Source: Nitrospirota bacterium (GTDB taxonomy: Bacteria; Nitrospirota; JACRHL01). From it: a stretch of DNA of 64,000 bases. A model generated the notes under the pieces. It made no database searches, was not told where the DNA came from, and saw only the letters and a list, made by a program, of their open reading frames with translations. Location of the stretch: positions 237,237-301,236 of the forward strand of contig JACRHL010000006.1 of NCBI GenBank assembly GCA_016212085.1, written 5' to 3'. The number at the start of each line of letters is the position of its first letter. Positions within the stretch are counted from its first letter, which is position 1. The position numbers were made by a program, and so were the translations under genes. Shown in pieces: positions 9,374 through 18,154 of this stretch.

Positions 9374-12355
9374 TCAGGCGGATTCCGGCGCGAAGCCGTG
9401 GCGCAGCGTGTTCTCGGTGATGGTGACCGGCAGCAGGCATTGCAGCAGATAGTCCGGCCCCCCCGCCTTGGTGCCCAGGCCCGACAGGCGGAAGCCGCCG
9501 AACGGCTGGCGCCCCACCAGGGCCCCGGTGATGCCCCGGTTGATGTAAAGGTTGCCCACCCGGAACTCGCGCTTCACCCGCTCGATGGCGCGCGGGCTGC
9601 GCGAGAACAGGCCGCCGGTGAGGGCATAATCGCCGTCGTTGGCCAGGGCGATGGCGTGCTCCAGGCCGTCCGCCATCAACACCGCCAGCACCGGCCCGAA
9701 TACCTCCTCCCGCGCCAGCCGGCTGTTGGGGGCGATGCCCGTGAACAGGGCCGGCCCCACGTACTGCCCCGCCTCGGGCAGCGTGTCCACGGTCAGCGCC
9801 GGATGGCCCTCCTTGTGCCCCAGGTCGATGTAGCCCCGCACCCGGTCGCGGGCGCGGCGGTCCACCAGGGGGCCGATGCGGTACCTGGGATCCTCCGGCG
9901 GACCCACGGGCAGCGCGGCGATGGCGTCCGCCAGCCGCGCCACCAGGGCGTCGTGCACGGCGCGGTGGGCGATCACCCGCGAGCAGGCGGAGCACTTCTG
10001 GCCCTGGAAGCCCGTGGCGGAGGCGACGATGCCCGCCACCGCCTGGTCCAGGTCGGCGCTGTCGTCCACGATGATGGCGTTCTTGCCGCCCATCTCGGCC
10101 ACCAGGTGCTTGACCGACCGCGCCCCGGTCGCCACCTCGCCGGCCATGCGGTGCAGCGCCAGGCCCACGGCGCGGGAGCCGGTGAAGGCGATCAGGTCCA
10201 CGCCCGCGTGGGCCGCCAGGGTTCTGCCCGTCTCCCCGTTTCCCGGCAACAGGTGCAGGGCGCCCGCGGGCACCCCGGCTTCCGCCAGCAGGGCGAACAG
10301 CCGCGCGCCGCACACGGGGGCCCGTTCCGACGGCTTGAACACCACCGTGTTGCCGGTCACCAGGGCCGCCGCCACCATGCCGGTGGCGATGGCCAGGGGA
10401 AAGTTCCACGGCGCGATCACCGCCGCCACCCCGCGCGGGATGTAATGCAGTGCGTTGACCTCGCCCGGATAGGCGGCGCCCAGGCGGCGCGGCACGGCCA
10501 GGCGGCGCATCCGGGCGGCGTAGTAGTCCAGGAAGTCGATGGCCTCGGCCACCTCGGCGTCGGCCTCCAGGCGGTGCTTGCCCACCTCGAACAGCATCAG
10601 CGCCGCCAGGTCGTGGCGCTCCCGCCCCATGAGCCGGGCGGCCTGCTCCAGGATGGCGGCGCGTTCCCCGGCCGGGGTGGCCGCCCAGGCGGGGGCGGCG
10701 GCCACGGCGGCGGCCACCGCCAGTTCCACCTGCTCCGGCCCGCAGCAGGCCACGGAGCCCACCACCCTGCCGTCCCGGGACGGGTCGTGGGAGACGATGC
10801 GGGCGGTCACCGCCACCGCCCGCCCGCCGATCACCGCCTCGTGCCGCCCGCCCAGGGTGGTCCGCACCCGCTCCTGGGCCGCGTCGAACCGGGCGCGCAC
10901 GGCGGCGCGGGAAAAGTCGGAAAGGGGCGTGTTCTCGAACTCCGGCCTGGGGGGCGGAGGTGGCGCCTTGGGGGTGGGCGGCGCCAGCACCTGTTCCGCG
11001 TCGGCCCGCTTGCCGTACATGGCGCGCAGCATGGAGCTGTTGGCGGTGTTTTCCAGCAGGCGCCGCACCAGGTAGGCCATGCCCGGCAGCAGCTCCCCCA
11101 CCGGGCAGTAGGCGCGCACGCGGAAGCCCTGCCTTACCAGGGCCTTCTGGAGCGGCTCCGCCATGCCGTGGATCACCTGGAACTCGTAGCCGTCCGGCCC
11201 GATGCCGCGCCGCCGGGCCTGGTGCACCGCCACGGCGATGCTGCGCGGGTTGTGGGTGCCCAAGGCGGGATCGACCGCGTCCACGTTGTCCAGCAGCGTG
11301 GCGGTCAGGCGCTCGAAGGCCAGGTCGGTTTGCGCCTTGTCCTCCCACACGGGCACGGGCCAGCCGTGGTAGCGGGCGGTGACGACCTCCTGATCCCAAT
11401 AGGCCCCCTTCACCAGGCGCACGCCCAGGCGCCGGCCCCGCTCGCGGCACCAGGCGAGCAGCGCGTCAAGGTCGTCCGGCGTCTCCTTCAGGTAGGCCTG
11501 CAACACCACCCCGCAGGCGGGGCCGCCGGCAAAGGCGTCCTCCTCCAGCAGGCCGCGCACGGCGGCCAGGGTGAGGTCCTTCAGGGCGTAATGCTCCATG
11601 TCCACGTGCACGTGGGCGTGCAGCCGCTGGGCCTGTTGCAGGATGGGGCGCAGGGCGTTCTTGGCGCGCTCCAGGCTGTCGTCCCACGCCAGCGGGTCGA
11701 GCAGCGGGTCCAGGGCGGACAGCTTGACGGACACATTCACGCGGGGCACCGGCCCACGGCCGGAACGGCCGAGCAGCGGTTGATCGGGCCAGCGCGGGGC
11801 CTCCGTGGCCAGGCGATCGAGCAGCTCCCGGTAGCGGGTGCGGTACGCCTCCGCCTCCGGGAGGGTGAGGGTGGCCTCGCCCAGCAGGTCCACGCTGGTG
11901 GCGCAGCCGCCTTCCCATATGCCTTTCAGCCTGGGAAGGGCCGCGTCCAGGTCGGCACCCACGATGAACTGGCGGGCCAGGTCCGCCGCCTGGGCGCGGA
12001 TCACCCGCGCCGCCACGTGCTTGAACGGCCCGCCGCGCCGCATGAACACCACGCCCGCCGCCATGGCGGGGGAGACGGACGCCGCCAGGTGGCCGAAATA
12101 TTCATCCGCCAGCGCCACCAGCCGGGCGTCGTCGCGCAGCACCGGCAGCACGTCCACGAAGCGCAGCAGGGCCGTGCGGAACTCGGCGTTCTCCATGGCG
12201 CGGGCGGCGATGCGCCCCTTCCAGGCGGATTTCTCGAACAGCGCCGGGGGCGTGTCGCCCATGGCGGCCAGCAGCTCCAGGCCGATCCCGCGGATGGATT
12301 CCTCCGCCGGGGCGGGCGGATGGGCCGAGGGCGGGGCGAAGTCGGTCGCGGACAT
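9374..12355 (-). CDS. putA: Bifunctional proline dehydrogenase / glutamate semialdehyde dehydrogenase
   Basis: 993 residues, short PutA form without the N-terminal ribbon-helix-helix repressor domain, so it is an enzyme only. The proline dehydrogenase barrel covers about residues 120-430 (VNVSVKLSALDP, RLVKGAYWDQE, YCPVGELLPGMAYLVRRLLEN). The aldehyde dehydrogenase covers about 500-960, with APWNFPLAI, FTGSRAVG, general base Glu in AEMGGKNA and nucleophile Cys in GFQGQKCSACSR. It converts proline to glutamate, channelling the semialdehyde, with FAD and NAD. A Pro/Ala-rich linker joins the halves. ATG at 12355 is preferred over one at 12424 because GGGAGG precedes it; the choice changes 23 residues. 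Monocistronic as far as seen. Confidence 0.95.
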   Translation of the reverse strand: MSATDFAPPSAHPPAPAEESIRGIGLELLAAMGDTPPALFEKSAWKGRIAARAMENAEFRTALLRFVDVLPVLRDDARLVALADEYFGHLAASVSPAMAAGVVFMRRGGPFKHVAARVIRAQAADLARQFIVGADLDAALPRLKGIWEGGCATSVDLLGEATLTLPEAEAYRTRYRELLDRLATEAPRWPDQPLLGRSGRGPVPRVNVSVKLSALDPLLDPLAWDDSLERAKNALRPILQQAQRLHAHVHVDMEHYALKDLTLAAVRGLLEEDAFAGGPACGVVLQAYLKETPDDLDALLAWCRERGRRLGVRLVKGAYWDQEVVTARYHGWPVPVWEDKAQTDLAFERLTATLLDNVDAVDPALGTHNPRSIAVAVHQARRRGIGPDGYEFQVIHGMAEPLQKALVRQGFRVRAYCPVGELLPGMAYLVRRLLENTANSSMLRAMYGKRADAEQVLAPPTPKAPPPPPRPEFENTPLSDFSRAAVRARFDAAQERVRTTLGGRHEAVIGGRAVAVTARIVSHDPSRDGRVVGSVACCGPEQVELAVAAAVAAAPAWAATPAGERAAILEQAARLMGRERHDLAALMLFEVGKHRLEADAEVAEAIDFLDYYAARMRRLAVPRRLGAAYPGEVNALHYIPRGVAAVIAPWNFPLAIATGMVAAALVTGNTVVFKPSERAPVCGARLFALLAEAGVPAGALHLLPGNGETGRTLAAHAGVDLIAFTGSRAVGLALHRMAGEVATGARSVKHLVAEMGGKNAIIVDDSADLDQAVAGIVASATGFQGQKCSACSRVIAHRAVHDALVARLADAIAALPVGPPEDPRYRIGPLVDRRARDRVRGYIDLGHKEGHPALTVDTLPEAGQYVGPALFTGIAPNSRLAREEVFGPVLAVLMADGLEHAIALANDGDYALTGGLFSRSPRAIERVKREFRVGNLYINRGITGALVGRQPFGGFRLSGLGTKAGGPDYLLQCLLPVTITENTLRHGFAPESA

Positions 12356-12518
12356 CAGGACGGACCTCCCGGACAGGGGGAAGCCCCACTCCAGCCGGTT
12401 GGAAAGGGCCAGGGGGCCCTTCATCCCCGCGGGGGGCTCTCCATCATAGCGTAGCGTAAAAGCGCGGGACTCAAGACCCAGTTCGGGGCCACGGCCAGGT
12501 CACCCAGGCGCCTTCACG

Positions 12519-14069
12519 TCATCCGGTTTCGGCGGCGGGCCGCGCCTTGAGCAGCAGCAATCCCCCCGCCAGCAGCAGGTAGGCCAGGCAGAACTGCCCG
12601 GAAAGGGCCGAGCCCACCGTGCCGGGCCAGAACAGGCGGCCGTCCTCGAACGGCGAGTGGATCAGCCCCACCAGCGAAAAAAGCGCCCCCAGCCCTGCGA
12701 ACACGGCGGCGGCCCGGAACCGGCGGTCGATGACAAAGGCCAGCATGGTGGCCCAGATCAGGGCCGACAGGATGAAGCCGTTGGCCATCACCAGTATGGT
12801 CTGGTAGGTGGCGGCCATCTGGCCGGTCAGGTCGGCGGCGGTCTTGCCCAGGGCGCCCAGGGTCTGCTTGAGCTCGATCAGCACCAGGTCGGCCACGATG
12901 GGAATGAACGCCAGCGCCACCGCGTCGTAATGGCGCTGGGGGGTGGCCTTGAAGGCCTGGGCGGTGATTTCGAGGCCGATGAACATCAGGATCGGCGCCA
13001 CCGCCGCCACCGGCAGCAGGTCCACGAACAGGGCCAGATAGCCGAACACGCCGCCGAAGCCGATGAACAGCGCCGTGGCCAGGGTGTAGCCCACCCCCGC
13101 CCCCATGGCCTTGTAGGCCGGGTGGCCGATGTAGGGGGTGGTCTGCACCACGCCGCCGAACAGCCCGGCGGTGAGGGTGGCGACGCCGTCCACGGCGATG
13201 ACCGTGCGCGGCGAATAGCCGTCGCCGGCGGCGGCGGCGCTCTCGGTCACGTCCACCGCGCCCACCAGCACCGCCAGGGCGAACGGCAGGGCGATGGGCA
13301 GGTAGGGACCCATCCCCGACAGCCCGTCCACAAAGCCCAGGGTGGGCAACGGCAGGGCGAACAGCAGGCCGTGGGCGCCGCCGCCGTGGGCGCCGTCCGG
13401 CACCATGCCCACGGATTCAAGCAGATAGAACAGGGCCGTGCCCGCCAGCACGGCGGCGAAGGCACCGGGGATGCCCAGCGGCAGGCGCACCCTGCCCACC
13501 AGGGTGAGCAGCACCACCCCCAGGGCCATCAGCCCCACCAGCGGCAGCTCGAAGACGTGCAGGGCGGGCAGAAAGGCGATGAGCAGCAGGGCGATGCCGG
13601 CGATGGGCCCCAGCAGCCCGGCGCGCGGCACGTGGCGGTGGATGAACGGCCCCGCCAGGGAGCCCAGCAACTTGGTGACGCCGCAGGTGACCACCACCGC
13701 CATGGAGATCCGCCAGGCCCGCCCGGCGTCGCCGGTGGCAAGGAACGCCGGGCCCACGATGCCGAAGGTGAAGCCGAACAGGGAGGGGGTGTCGATCCCC
13801 AGGGGCATGGCGGTGCGGTCCGCCCGCCCCTCGGCCCGCGCCATGCGCCAGGCCAGGATGGAAAAGATCATGTCGCCCAGCAGCACCGCCATGGCGGTGC
13901 CGGGGATCATCTTGTACAGCACCAGGTCCGACGGAAAGCCGAACAGGCCCACCAGGATCGCCGCCATCAGCACCAGCTGGGTCATGTTGTCCAGCATCAG
14001 GCCGAAGAAGGCGTTCAGGTCGCCGGGCCGGAACAGGATTGGGCGTGTCGGGTTCACGGGGTCGTCCAC
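12519..14069 (-). CDS. NCS2/AzgA-like membrane permease
   Basis: 516 residues with about 12-14 hydrophobic segments. The pattern resembles nucleobase:cation symporters of the xanthine/uracil/guanine group: FGLMLDNMTQLVLM at the start, PLGIDTPSLFGFTFGIVGPAF, DVTESAAAAGDGY and GLFGGVVQTTPYIGHPAYKAMGA, where related AzgA proteins have similar substrate-site stretches. Substrate is unknown. The start is a GTG with a weak ribosome binding site, so the first residues are uncertain. It follows an FKBP isomerase gene on the same strand, with a strong GC hairpin between, so it may be transcribed separately. Confidence 0.8.
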   Translation of the reverse strand: MDDPVNPTRPILFRPGDLNAFFGLMLDNMTQLVLMAAILVGLFGFPSDLVLYKMIPGTAMAVLLGDMIFSILAWRMARAEGRADRTAMPLGIDTPSLFGFTFGIVGPAFLATGDAGRAWRISMAVVVTCGVTKLLGSLAGPFIHRHVPRAGLLGPIAGIALLLIAFLPALHVFELPLVGLMALGVVLLTLVGRVRLPLGIPGAFAAVLAGTALFYLLESVGMVPDGAHGGGAHGLLFALPLPTLGFVDGLSGMGPYLPIALPFALAVLVGAVDVTESAAAAGDGYSPRTVIAVDGVATLTAGLFGGVVQTTPYIGHPAYKAMGAGVGYTLATALFIGFGGVFGYLALFVDLLPVAAVAPILMFIGLEITAQAFKATPQRHYDAVALAFIPIVADLVLIELKQTLGALGKTAADLTGQMAATYQTILVMANGFILSALIWATMLAFVIDRRFRAAAVFAGLGALFSLVGLIHSPFEDGRLFWPGTVGSALSGQFCLAYLLLAGGLLLLKARPAAETG

Positions 14070-14076
14070 ACAAGGC

Positions 14077-14106
14077 GGCGCCGGAGGGTGTCACCCCTCC
14101 GGCGCC
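14077..14106 (-). terminator. Strong GC hairpin after the FKBP gene
   Basis: A perfect 12-bp stem (GGCGCCGGAGGG with its complement) and a 6-base loop lie 12 bases after the FKBP stop on the minus strand. No T-run follows, so it may work as an attenuator or mRNA stabiliser for the next gene rather than a full terminator. Confidence 0.45.
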
Positions 14107-14117
14107 GGGCGTCGGGA

Positions 14118-14552
14118 TCAGCGCACGCCAATCACCTGGATCTGGAAGATCAGGGTGGCGTTGGGCGGGATGATGATCGCGCCGGTCTCCTGGTTCTTGA
14201 ACCCGGCGGCACCATAGCCCAGGTTCGGCGGAATCACGAGCTTGCGCTGGCCGCCCACCTGCATGCCCTCCATGCCCTCCTCCCACCCCTTGATCACCTG
14301 GCCGGCGCCCAGGGTGAAGATGAACGGCTGGCCCCGGTCCAGCGAGCTGTCGAACTTGGTGCCGTCCTCGAGCCAGCCCACGTAGTGCACGGCCACCTTG
14401 CTGTCGGCCAGGACCAGGGTGCCCTCGCCCTCCACCAGGTCCTCGTATTGAAGGCCGGACTCGGTCTTGGTGACGTGCCCCGCGTCGGCGGCGGCCATGC
14501 CAGCGGAAAGGAACAGGAATACGGTGCTGACGGTCAGGATGCGTTTGAGCAT
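14118..14552 (-). CDS. FKBP-type peptidyl-prolyl isomerase, exported
   Basis: 144 residues. A signal peptide (about residues 1-22, ending AGMAAAD) is followed by a single FKBP domain, with VAVHYVGWLEDGTKFDSS, the FTLGAGQVIKGWEEGM core that lines the active site, and GYGAAG. It is expected to accelerate proline isomerisation in the periplasm. The ATG at 14552 has AAGGA at proper distance; an ATG five codons earlier does not. The C-terminal NATLIFQIQVIGVR is typical. It precedes the permease gene on the same strand. Confidence 0.93.
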   Translation of the reverse strand: MLKRILTVSTVFLFLSAGMAAADAGHVTKTESGLQYEDLVEGEGTLVLADSKVAVHYVGWLEDGTKFDSSLDRGQPFIFTLGAGQVIKGWEEGMEGMQVGGQRKLVIPPNLGYGAAGFKNQETGAIIIPPNATLIFQIQVIGVR

Positions 14553-14630
14553 GGTGGAATCCTTCAAAAGCGTGATGGGACCGGGACCGAAACGGGCGAA
14601 AACAGCCGGTTAGGCTATCATACATGCCCC

Positions 14631-15536
14631 ATGAAGCCTGATTCCAACAGCAACCCGCCCCCCTTCCTCGCCATGGGCACCTGGGCGCTGGCCGGAGAGG
14701 CCCCGTGGGGCTATGGCCCGTGCACGGAACAGACGGCGCGGGAGGCCATCCGGGCCGCCCTGGCCCTGGGGTGCCGCCATTTCGACAGCGCCGCCCTGTT
14801 CGGCGATGGCGCCGTGGAACGGCTGCTGGGGGAGGAACTGGCGGGATTTTCAGGCGTGTCCGTCACCACCCGCGTGGGGTGCCGCATGGAAAACGGCCAC
14901 CCGCTGGCGGACTTTTCCGCCGCCCACGTCACCGCCCAGGGGCGCGCGGCGGCGGCGCGGCTGAAAATGCCCATCGACCGGCTGCTGCTGCACACCCCCT
15001 CCCCCGGCGTGCTCAAGGGCGGCCAGGCCATGGCCGCGCTCGTGGCGCTGAAGGCGGAGGGCCTTGCCCGCGCCGTGGGGGCCTGCGTGTTCGAGCCGGA
15101 GGAGGCGCACCTCGCCCTGGACGCGGGCGCCGAATGGCTGTGCGTGCCGTTTTCCGCCGTGAACCGCAAGGTGGAGCGGGTGCTGGCCGCGGCGGCGGCC
15201 AGGGGGGTGCGGGTGCAGGCGCGGGAGGTGCTGCACAACGGCTTCCTGGCCGACGCCCCGCGCGATCCCGCCACCATCACCCGCTTCGACGTGCGCCGCG
15301 AATGGCCACCCTATCTGCGCGGGCGCCTGCAAGACATGGCGGCGCGCATGCAGGGTGCGGTGCCGGGACGGGCCACGGAACACACCGCCATCGGCTACGC
15401 CCTGGGGCAGCCGGGGCTGCACGGGGTGGTGGCGGGGTGCCGCACGGCGGGGCAGGTTCGCGCCAACCTTGTGGCAACGGCGCTTTCGGAAGCGGAGCGG
15501 CGGGCGGTGAACACCGCCCTGTACGGGACGGGTTAG
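14631..15536 (+). CDS. Aldo/keto reductase-like protein with altered catalytic tetrad
   Basis: 301 residues, TIM-barrel of the aldo/keto reductase type. The usual tetrad is Asp-Tyr-Lys-His. Here Asp52 is kept (HFDSAALFG) and His121 is kept (LLLHTP), but the Tyr position is Phe57 and the Lys position appears to be Arg81 (VTTRVG). The C-terminal NADPH region (IGYALGQPGLHGVVAGCRT) is preserved, so nucleotide binding is plausible while ordinary carbonyl reduction is doubtful. The start ATG at 14631 is near another out-of-frame ATG and has no clear ribosome binding site. It ends with a 4-base overlap with the convergent zincin gene. Confidence 0.8.
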   Translation: MKPDSNSNPPPFLAMGTWALAGEAPWGYGPCTEQTAREAIRAALALGCRHFDSAALFGDGAVERLLGEELAGFSGVSVTTRVGCRMENGHPLADFSAAHVTAQGRAAAARLKMPIDRLLLHTPSPGVLKGGQAMAALVALKAEGLARAVGACVFEPEEAHLALDAGAEWLCVPFSAVNRKVERVLAAAAARGVRVQAREVLHNGFLADAPRDPATITRFDVRREWPPYLRGRLQDMAARMQGAVPGRATEHTAIGYALGQPGLHGVVAGCRTAGQVRANLVATALSEAERRAVNTALYGTG

Positions 15537-15940
15537 GCCCAGTCCGGCGGCCGGCCGGCCTCCCACTCGCACTCGGCGGCGATGGTGTCCAGATCGTCGT
15601 CGGACAGGCCGTAGTAGTGGGCCACCTCGTGGATCACCGTGTCCACGATGCAGTCGCGCAGGCTTTCCCCGCTGTCCTCGCACCAGGCCATGATCGGCCG
15701 CCGGTAGAGGTGGATGGTGTCCGGCAGCGCGCCGGCATAGTCGGTGCCGCGCTCGGTGATGGGCCAGCCCCGGTACAGGCCCAGCAGGTCGTAGGGGGTT
15801 TCGCACTCCATCTCGGTCTGGGTTGCCCGGTCGGGCCACTCCTCCACCATGAAGGCCACGTTGTCCAGGCGGTTGCGGAAGTCGTCCGGCAGGGCGCGGA
15901 TGGCCGCCTCCACGGCCCGGTCGAACTGGACCTTGTTCAT
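15533..15940 (-). CDS. Zincin-like metallopeptidase family protein
   Basis: 135 residues, a small family of minimal zincins. The zinc motif HEVAHYYGLSDDD (HExxHxxGxxD) sits near residue 105. The preceding ILYR-like part reads TIHLYRRPIMAWC. Typical members are 110-140 residues and have unknown substrates. It starts 13 bases after the YbiB-like gene ends and shares its strand, so both are probably on one mRNA. No signal peptide is seen, so it acts in the cytosol. Confidence 0.85.
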   Translation of the reverse strand: MNKVQFDRAVEAAIRALPDDFRNRLDNVAFMVEEWPDRATQTEMECETPYDLLGLYRGWPITERGTDYAGALPDTIHLYRRPIMAWCEDSGESLRDCIVDTVIHEVAHYYGLSDDDLDTIAAECEWEAGRPPDWA

Positions 15941-15953
15941 GCCGGCCAGGCCT

Positions 15954-16964
15954 TCACGCCAGCCACGCGTCCAGGCGGGCGCGGGCGGAACCGTCCGCCA
16001 GGGCCTTGCTGGCCCGCTCCAGGGCCGTTTTCAGGTCCGCCTCGGCGCCCGCCGCCAGCAGGCCGGTGGCGGCGCCCAAGGCCACCGCGTGGCGCGCCGG
16101 CCCCTCCCCGTCCAGCGCCGCGCGCACCATGGCCGCCGCCTGTTCCGGGGTGTTGGCCATCAGCTCGTGGCGGCTGAACCTGGGGATGCCCAGGGCGTGG
16201 GGGTCGATGGAAAACTCCGCCACCGCGCCGTCCGGCTCCAGCCGGAAACCCTCGGTGGCGGCGAGCGGGTTCGGCTCCGCCTCCCCCTCCATGCCCCGGA
16301 ACGACAGCACGCCGGCGAACCCCAGGGCGTGGCAGGCCTGGGCGAATTTGTCGAAGGTGCGCTCGTGGGAGATGCCCACCATCTGGCGCGGGGCATGGAA
16401 CGGGTTCACCAGGCGCGCCATGGTGTGGAAGCAGGAGCGCAGCCCCATGCGCTCGCGCAGTTCCAGCATGCGGTGCATCATCGGAAAAAAGGCCTCGACG
16501 CCCACATAGGCCACCCCCGCGCGGGCGAGCTGGGCGGCGGCATCCGCCGGGGTGGCTCCGGGCTTGGCGCCCAGGGCCTCCAGCACCTGGACCAGGGCGG
16601 TGCGGCCGGGCACGTTGCCGTGGCCGTGCAGCCCCACGGTCACGCCGCAGGCGGCCAGGGAACAGGCGGAGCCGATCAGGGCCGGAAAGGTCTGGCGCTT
16701 GCCCGCGTAGCACGGCACGGTGAGCATGGGCGCCGGGCCGGGCACGGCGGTCAGCCGCCGTTGCGCCTCGGTCACGAAGGCGGTCAGCTCCTCCGCCGTC
16801 TCCTCCTTGACGCGCATGGCGACCAGAAAGCCCCCCAGCTCGAACGGGTCGGCCAGGCCGTCGAGGATGGCGCCCATGGCCTGGGCGGCCTCGTCGGCGC
16901 TCAGGTGCCTGGCCTTGTGGACGCCCTTTCCGGCCAGGGAGATGGCGTGCGTCAGATGTCCCAC
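15954..16964 (-). CDS. Anthranilate phosphoribosyltransferase-like protein (TrpD2/YbiB type)
   Basis: 336 residues of the glycosyltransferase family 3 fold. The N-terminal helical part (KARHLSADEAAQAMGAILDG, FLVAMRVKEETAEEL) and the LTVPCYAGKRQTFPALIG region, in place of the TGGDG loop of true TrpD, point to the YbiB group, which in E. coli binds nucleic acid rather than making tryptophan. HGHGNVPGR corresponds to the phosphate-binding loop. The GTG start at 16964 is chosen because GGAGGT lies six bases upstream; no ATG is available before the conserved helices. It is followed by the zincin gene. Confidence 0.85.
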   Translation of the reverse strand: MGHLTHAISLAGKGVHKARHLSADEAAQAMGAILDGLADPFELGGFLVAMRVKEETAEELTAFVTEAQRRLTAVPGPAPMLTVPCYAGKRQTFPALIGSACSLAACGVTVGLHGHGNVPGRTALVQVLEALGAKPGATPADAAAQLARAGVAYVGVEAFFPMMHRMLELRERMGLRSCFHTMARLVNPFHAPRQMVGISHERTFDKFAQACHALGFAGVLSFRGMEGEAEPNPLAATEGFRLEPDGAVAEFSIDPHALGIPRFSRHELMANTPEQAAAMVRAALDGEGPARHAVALGAATGLLAAGAEADLKTALERASKALADGSARARLDAWLA

Positions 16965-17168
16965 CGGTGAACCTCCAGGAGAAAAGTCTGGGCTATTGTA
17001 GCGCCCCGCCCGGGCCGGCGGGCAACGCTCACGGTTTCGCGGGCGGGGTCCGAAGAGAGGGTGGGGCCGTCGGCTTCCGCCGTTCCGGTACGGGGCTTGC
17101 ACCCGCCGGAGGCATGGTGGCCCGTGCCCGTGCCACGCCGGAACCATCGATGCGTGAGGGAGCGTGCC

Positions 17169-17330
17169 ATGAACGAATTCCCCGGCCTTCCGCCCACCGC
17201 CAAGGTGTCCGTCCACAAGCGTTCCCGGCGCCGCCAGCGCCCGCCGGGGCCGGATTTGCAGGCCATTCTCACCTGGCTGCTGGGCACCCTGGCCTTTTCC
17301 GCCGCCCTGGCCTGGGGCCTCGCCTATTGA
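17169..17330 (+). CDS. Small single-pass membrane protein (hypothetical)
   Basis: 53 residues. A basic, Pro/Arg-rich N-terminal half (HKRSRRRQRPPGPD) is followed by one hydrophobic helix (residues about 33-51). GGGAG lies upstream at an acceptable distance. The positive-inside pattern predicts the N-terminus in the cytosol. It stands between two minus-strand genes and is not part of an obvious operon. I do not recognise a family; it could be a chance frame, but the ribosome binding site and topology favour a gene. Confidence 0.5.
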   Translation: MNEFPGLPPTAKVSVHKRSRRRQRPPGPDLQAILTWLLGTLAFSAALAWGLAY

Positions 17331-17376
17331 GCGTAGCGGGAATCGCCAATATTTTGGCGGGACAGGCCGGTTTGCC

Positions 17377-18135
17377 CTAGATGGGGTTCGGAATGTCCAC
17401 AAATCGGCATTTCACGTCGAATTGCCGGCACAAACGTTCACCCAGCGCCTGGATGCCCAGCCGCTCCGTGCGGTGGTGCCCGGCGCCGATGAAGTGGATG
17501 CCCTCCTCCCTGGCCAGGTGGTAGACGTACTCGCCCGCCTCCCCGGTCAAGAACACGTCCGCCTTCTTCTCGATGGCCTCGCGCACCAGGTCCGGCGCGC
17601 CGCCGGAGCAGATGGCCACGGTCTTCACCGTGCCGGGTCCGAACGGCAGGTGGAAGGCGTCGCCCCCGAATACCCGGTTGACCCGTTGCAGAAAGTCGTC
17701 GAACGGCAGCGCCTCGGGCAGTTCGCCCATGCAGGCGATGGACTGGCCCTTGTAGCGGCCGAAGTCGCGCCACCCCACGAGCCCCAGTTCCTGGAAGATA
17801 CGGGCATTGTTGCCCACCTGGGGATGGCGGTCCAGCGGCAGGTGGTAAGCCACCAGGGACAGGTCGTTTGACAGCAAAAACCTCAAGCGTTCCTTTAGTG
17901 ATCCGCGCACCACCCGGCTCTCGTTGTCCCAGAACATGCCGTGGTGCACCAGCACCATCCGCGCCCGCTCCGCCACCGCCCGCTCGAACAGGGGCATGCA
18001 GGCGGACACGCCGGTGACCACGCCGCTCACCTCCCGCGCCCCCTCCACCTGGAGGCCGATGGGGCAGTAGTCGGCGATGCTCCCCACGTCGAGCAGGTCG
18101 TCCATGAAGCGCACCATGTCGTGCAGGTCGGCCAT
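17377..18135 (-). CDS. Nif3-like dinuclear metal centre protein
   Basis: 252 residues, the length of bacterial Nif3/YbgI proteins. Metal-binding residues expected for the family are visible: LVHHGMFWD near residue 62, DRHPQVGNNA in the middle and GHHRTERLG near the C-terminus. These proteins form toroidal hexamers with two metals per subunit; the cellular reaction is unsettled despite the label 'GTP cyclohydrolase 1 type 2'. It lies 19 bases after the FAH-like gene and ends the long minus-strand run. Confidence 0.9.
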   Translation of the reverse strand: MADLHDMVRFMDDLLDVGSIADYCPIGLQVEGAREVSGVVTGVSACMPLFERAVAERARMVLVHHGMFWDNESRVVRGSLKERLRFLLSNDLSLVAYHLPLDRHPQVGNNARIFQELGLVGWRDFGRYKGQSIACMGELPEALPFDDFLQRVNRVFGGDAFHLPFGPGTVKTVAICSGGAPDLVREAIEKKADVFLTGEAGEYVYHLAREEGIHFIGAGHHRTERLGIQALGERLCRQFDVKCRFVDIPNPI

Positions 18136-18154
18136 GGAATCCTCCTTGTGTCCG

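Noticed and set aside
8669..12454. A 1261-codon plus-strand frame antisense to putA
   Set aside because: Same GC artefact; putA on the other strand has full family motifs.
15954..16964. Tryptophan biosynthesis TrpD
   Set aside because: The TGGDG-type PRPP loop is altered and no other trp gene is present; the YbiB-like branch fits better.
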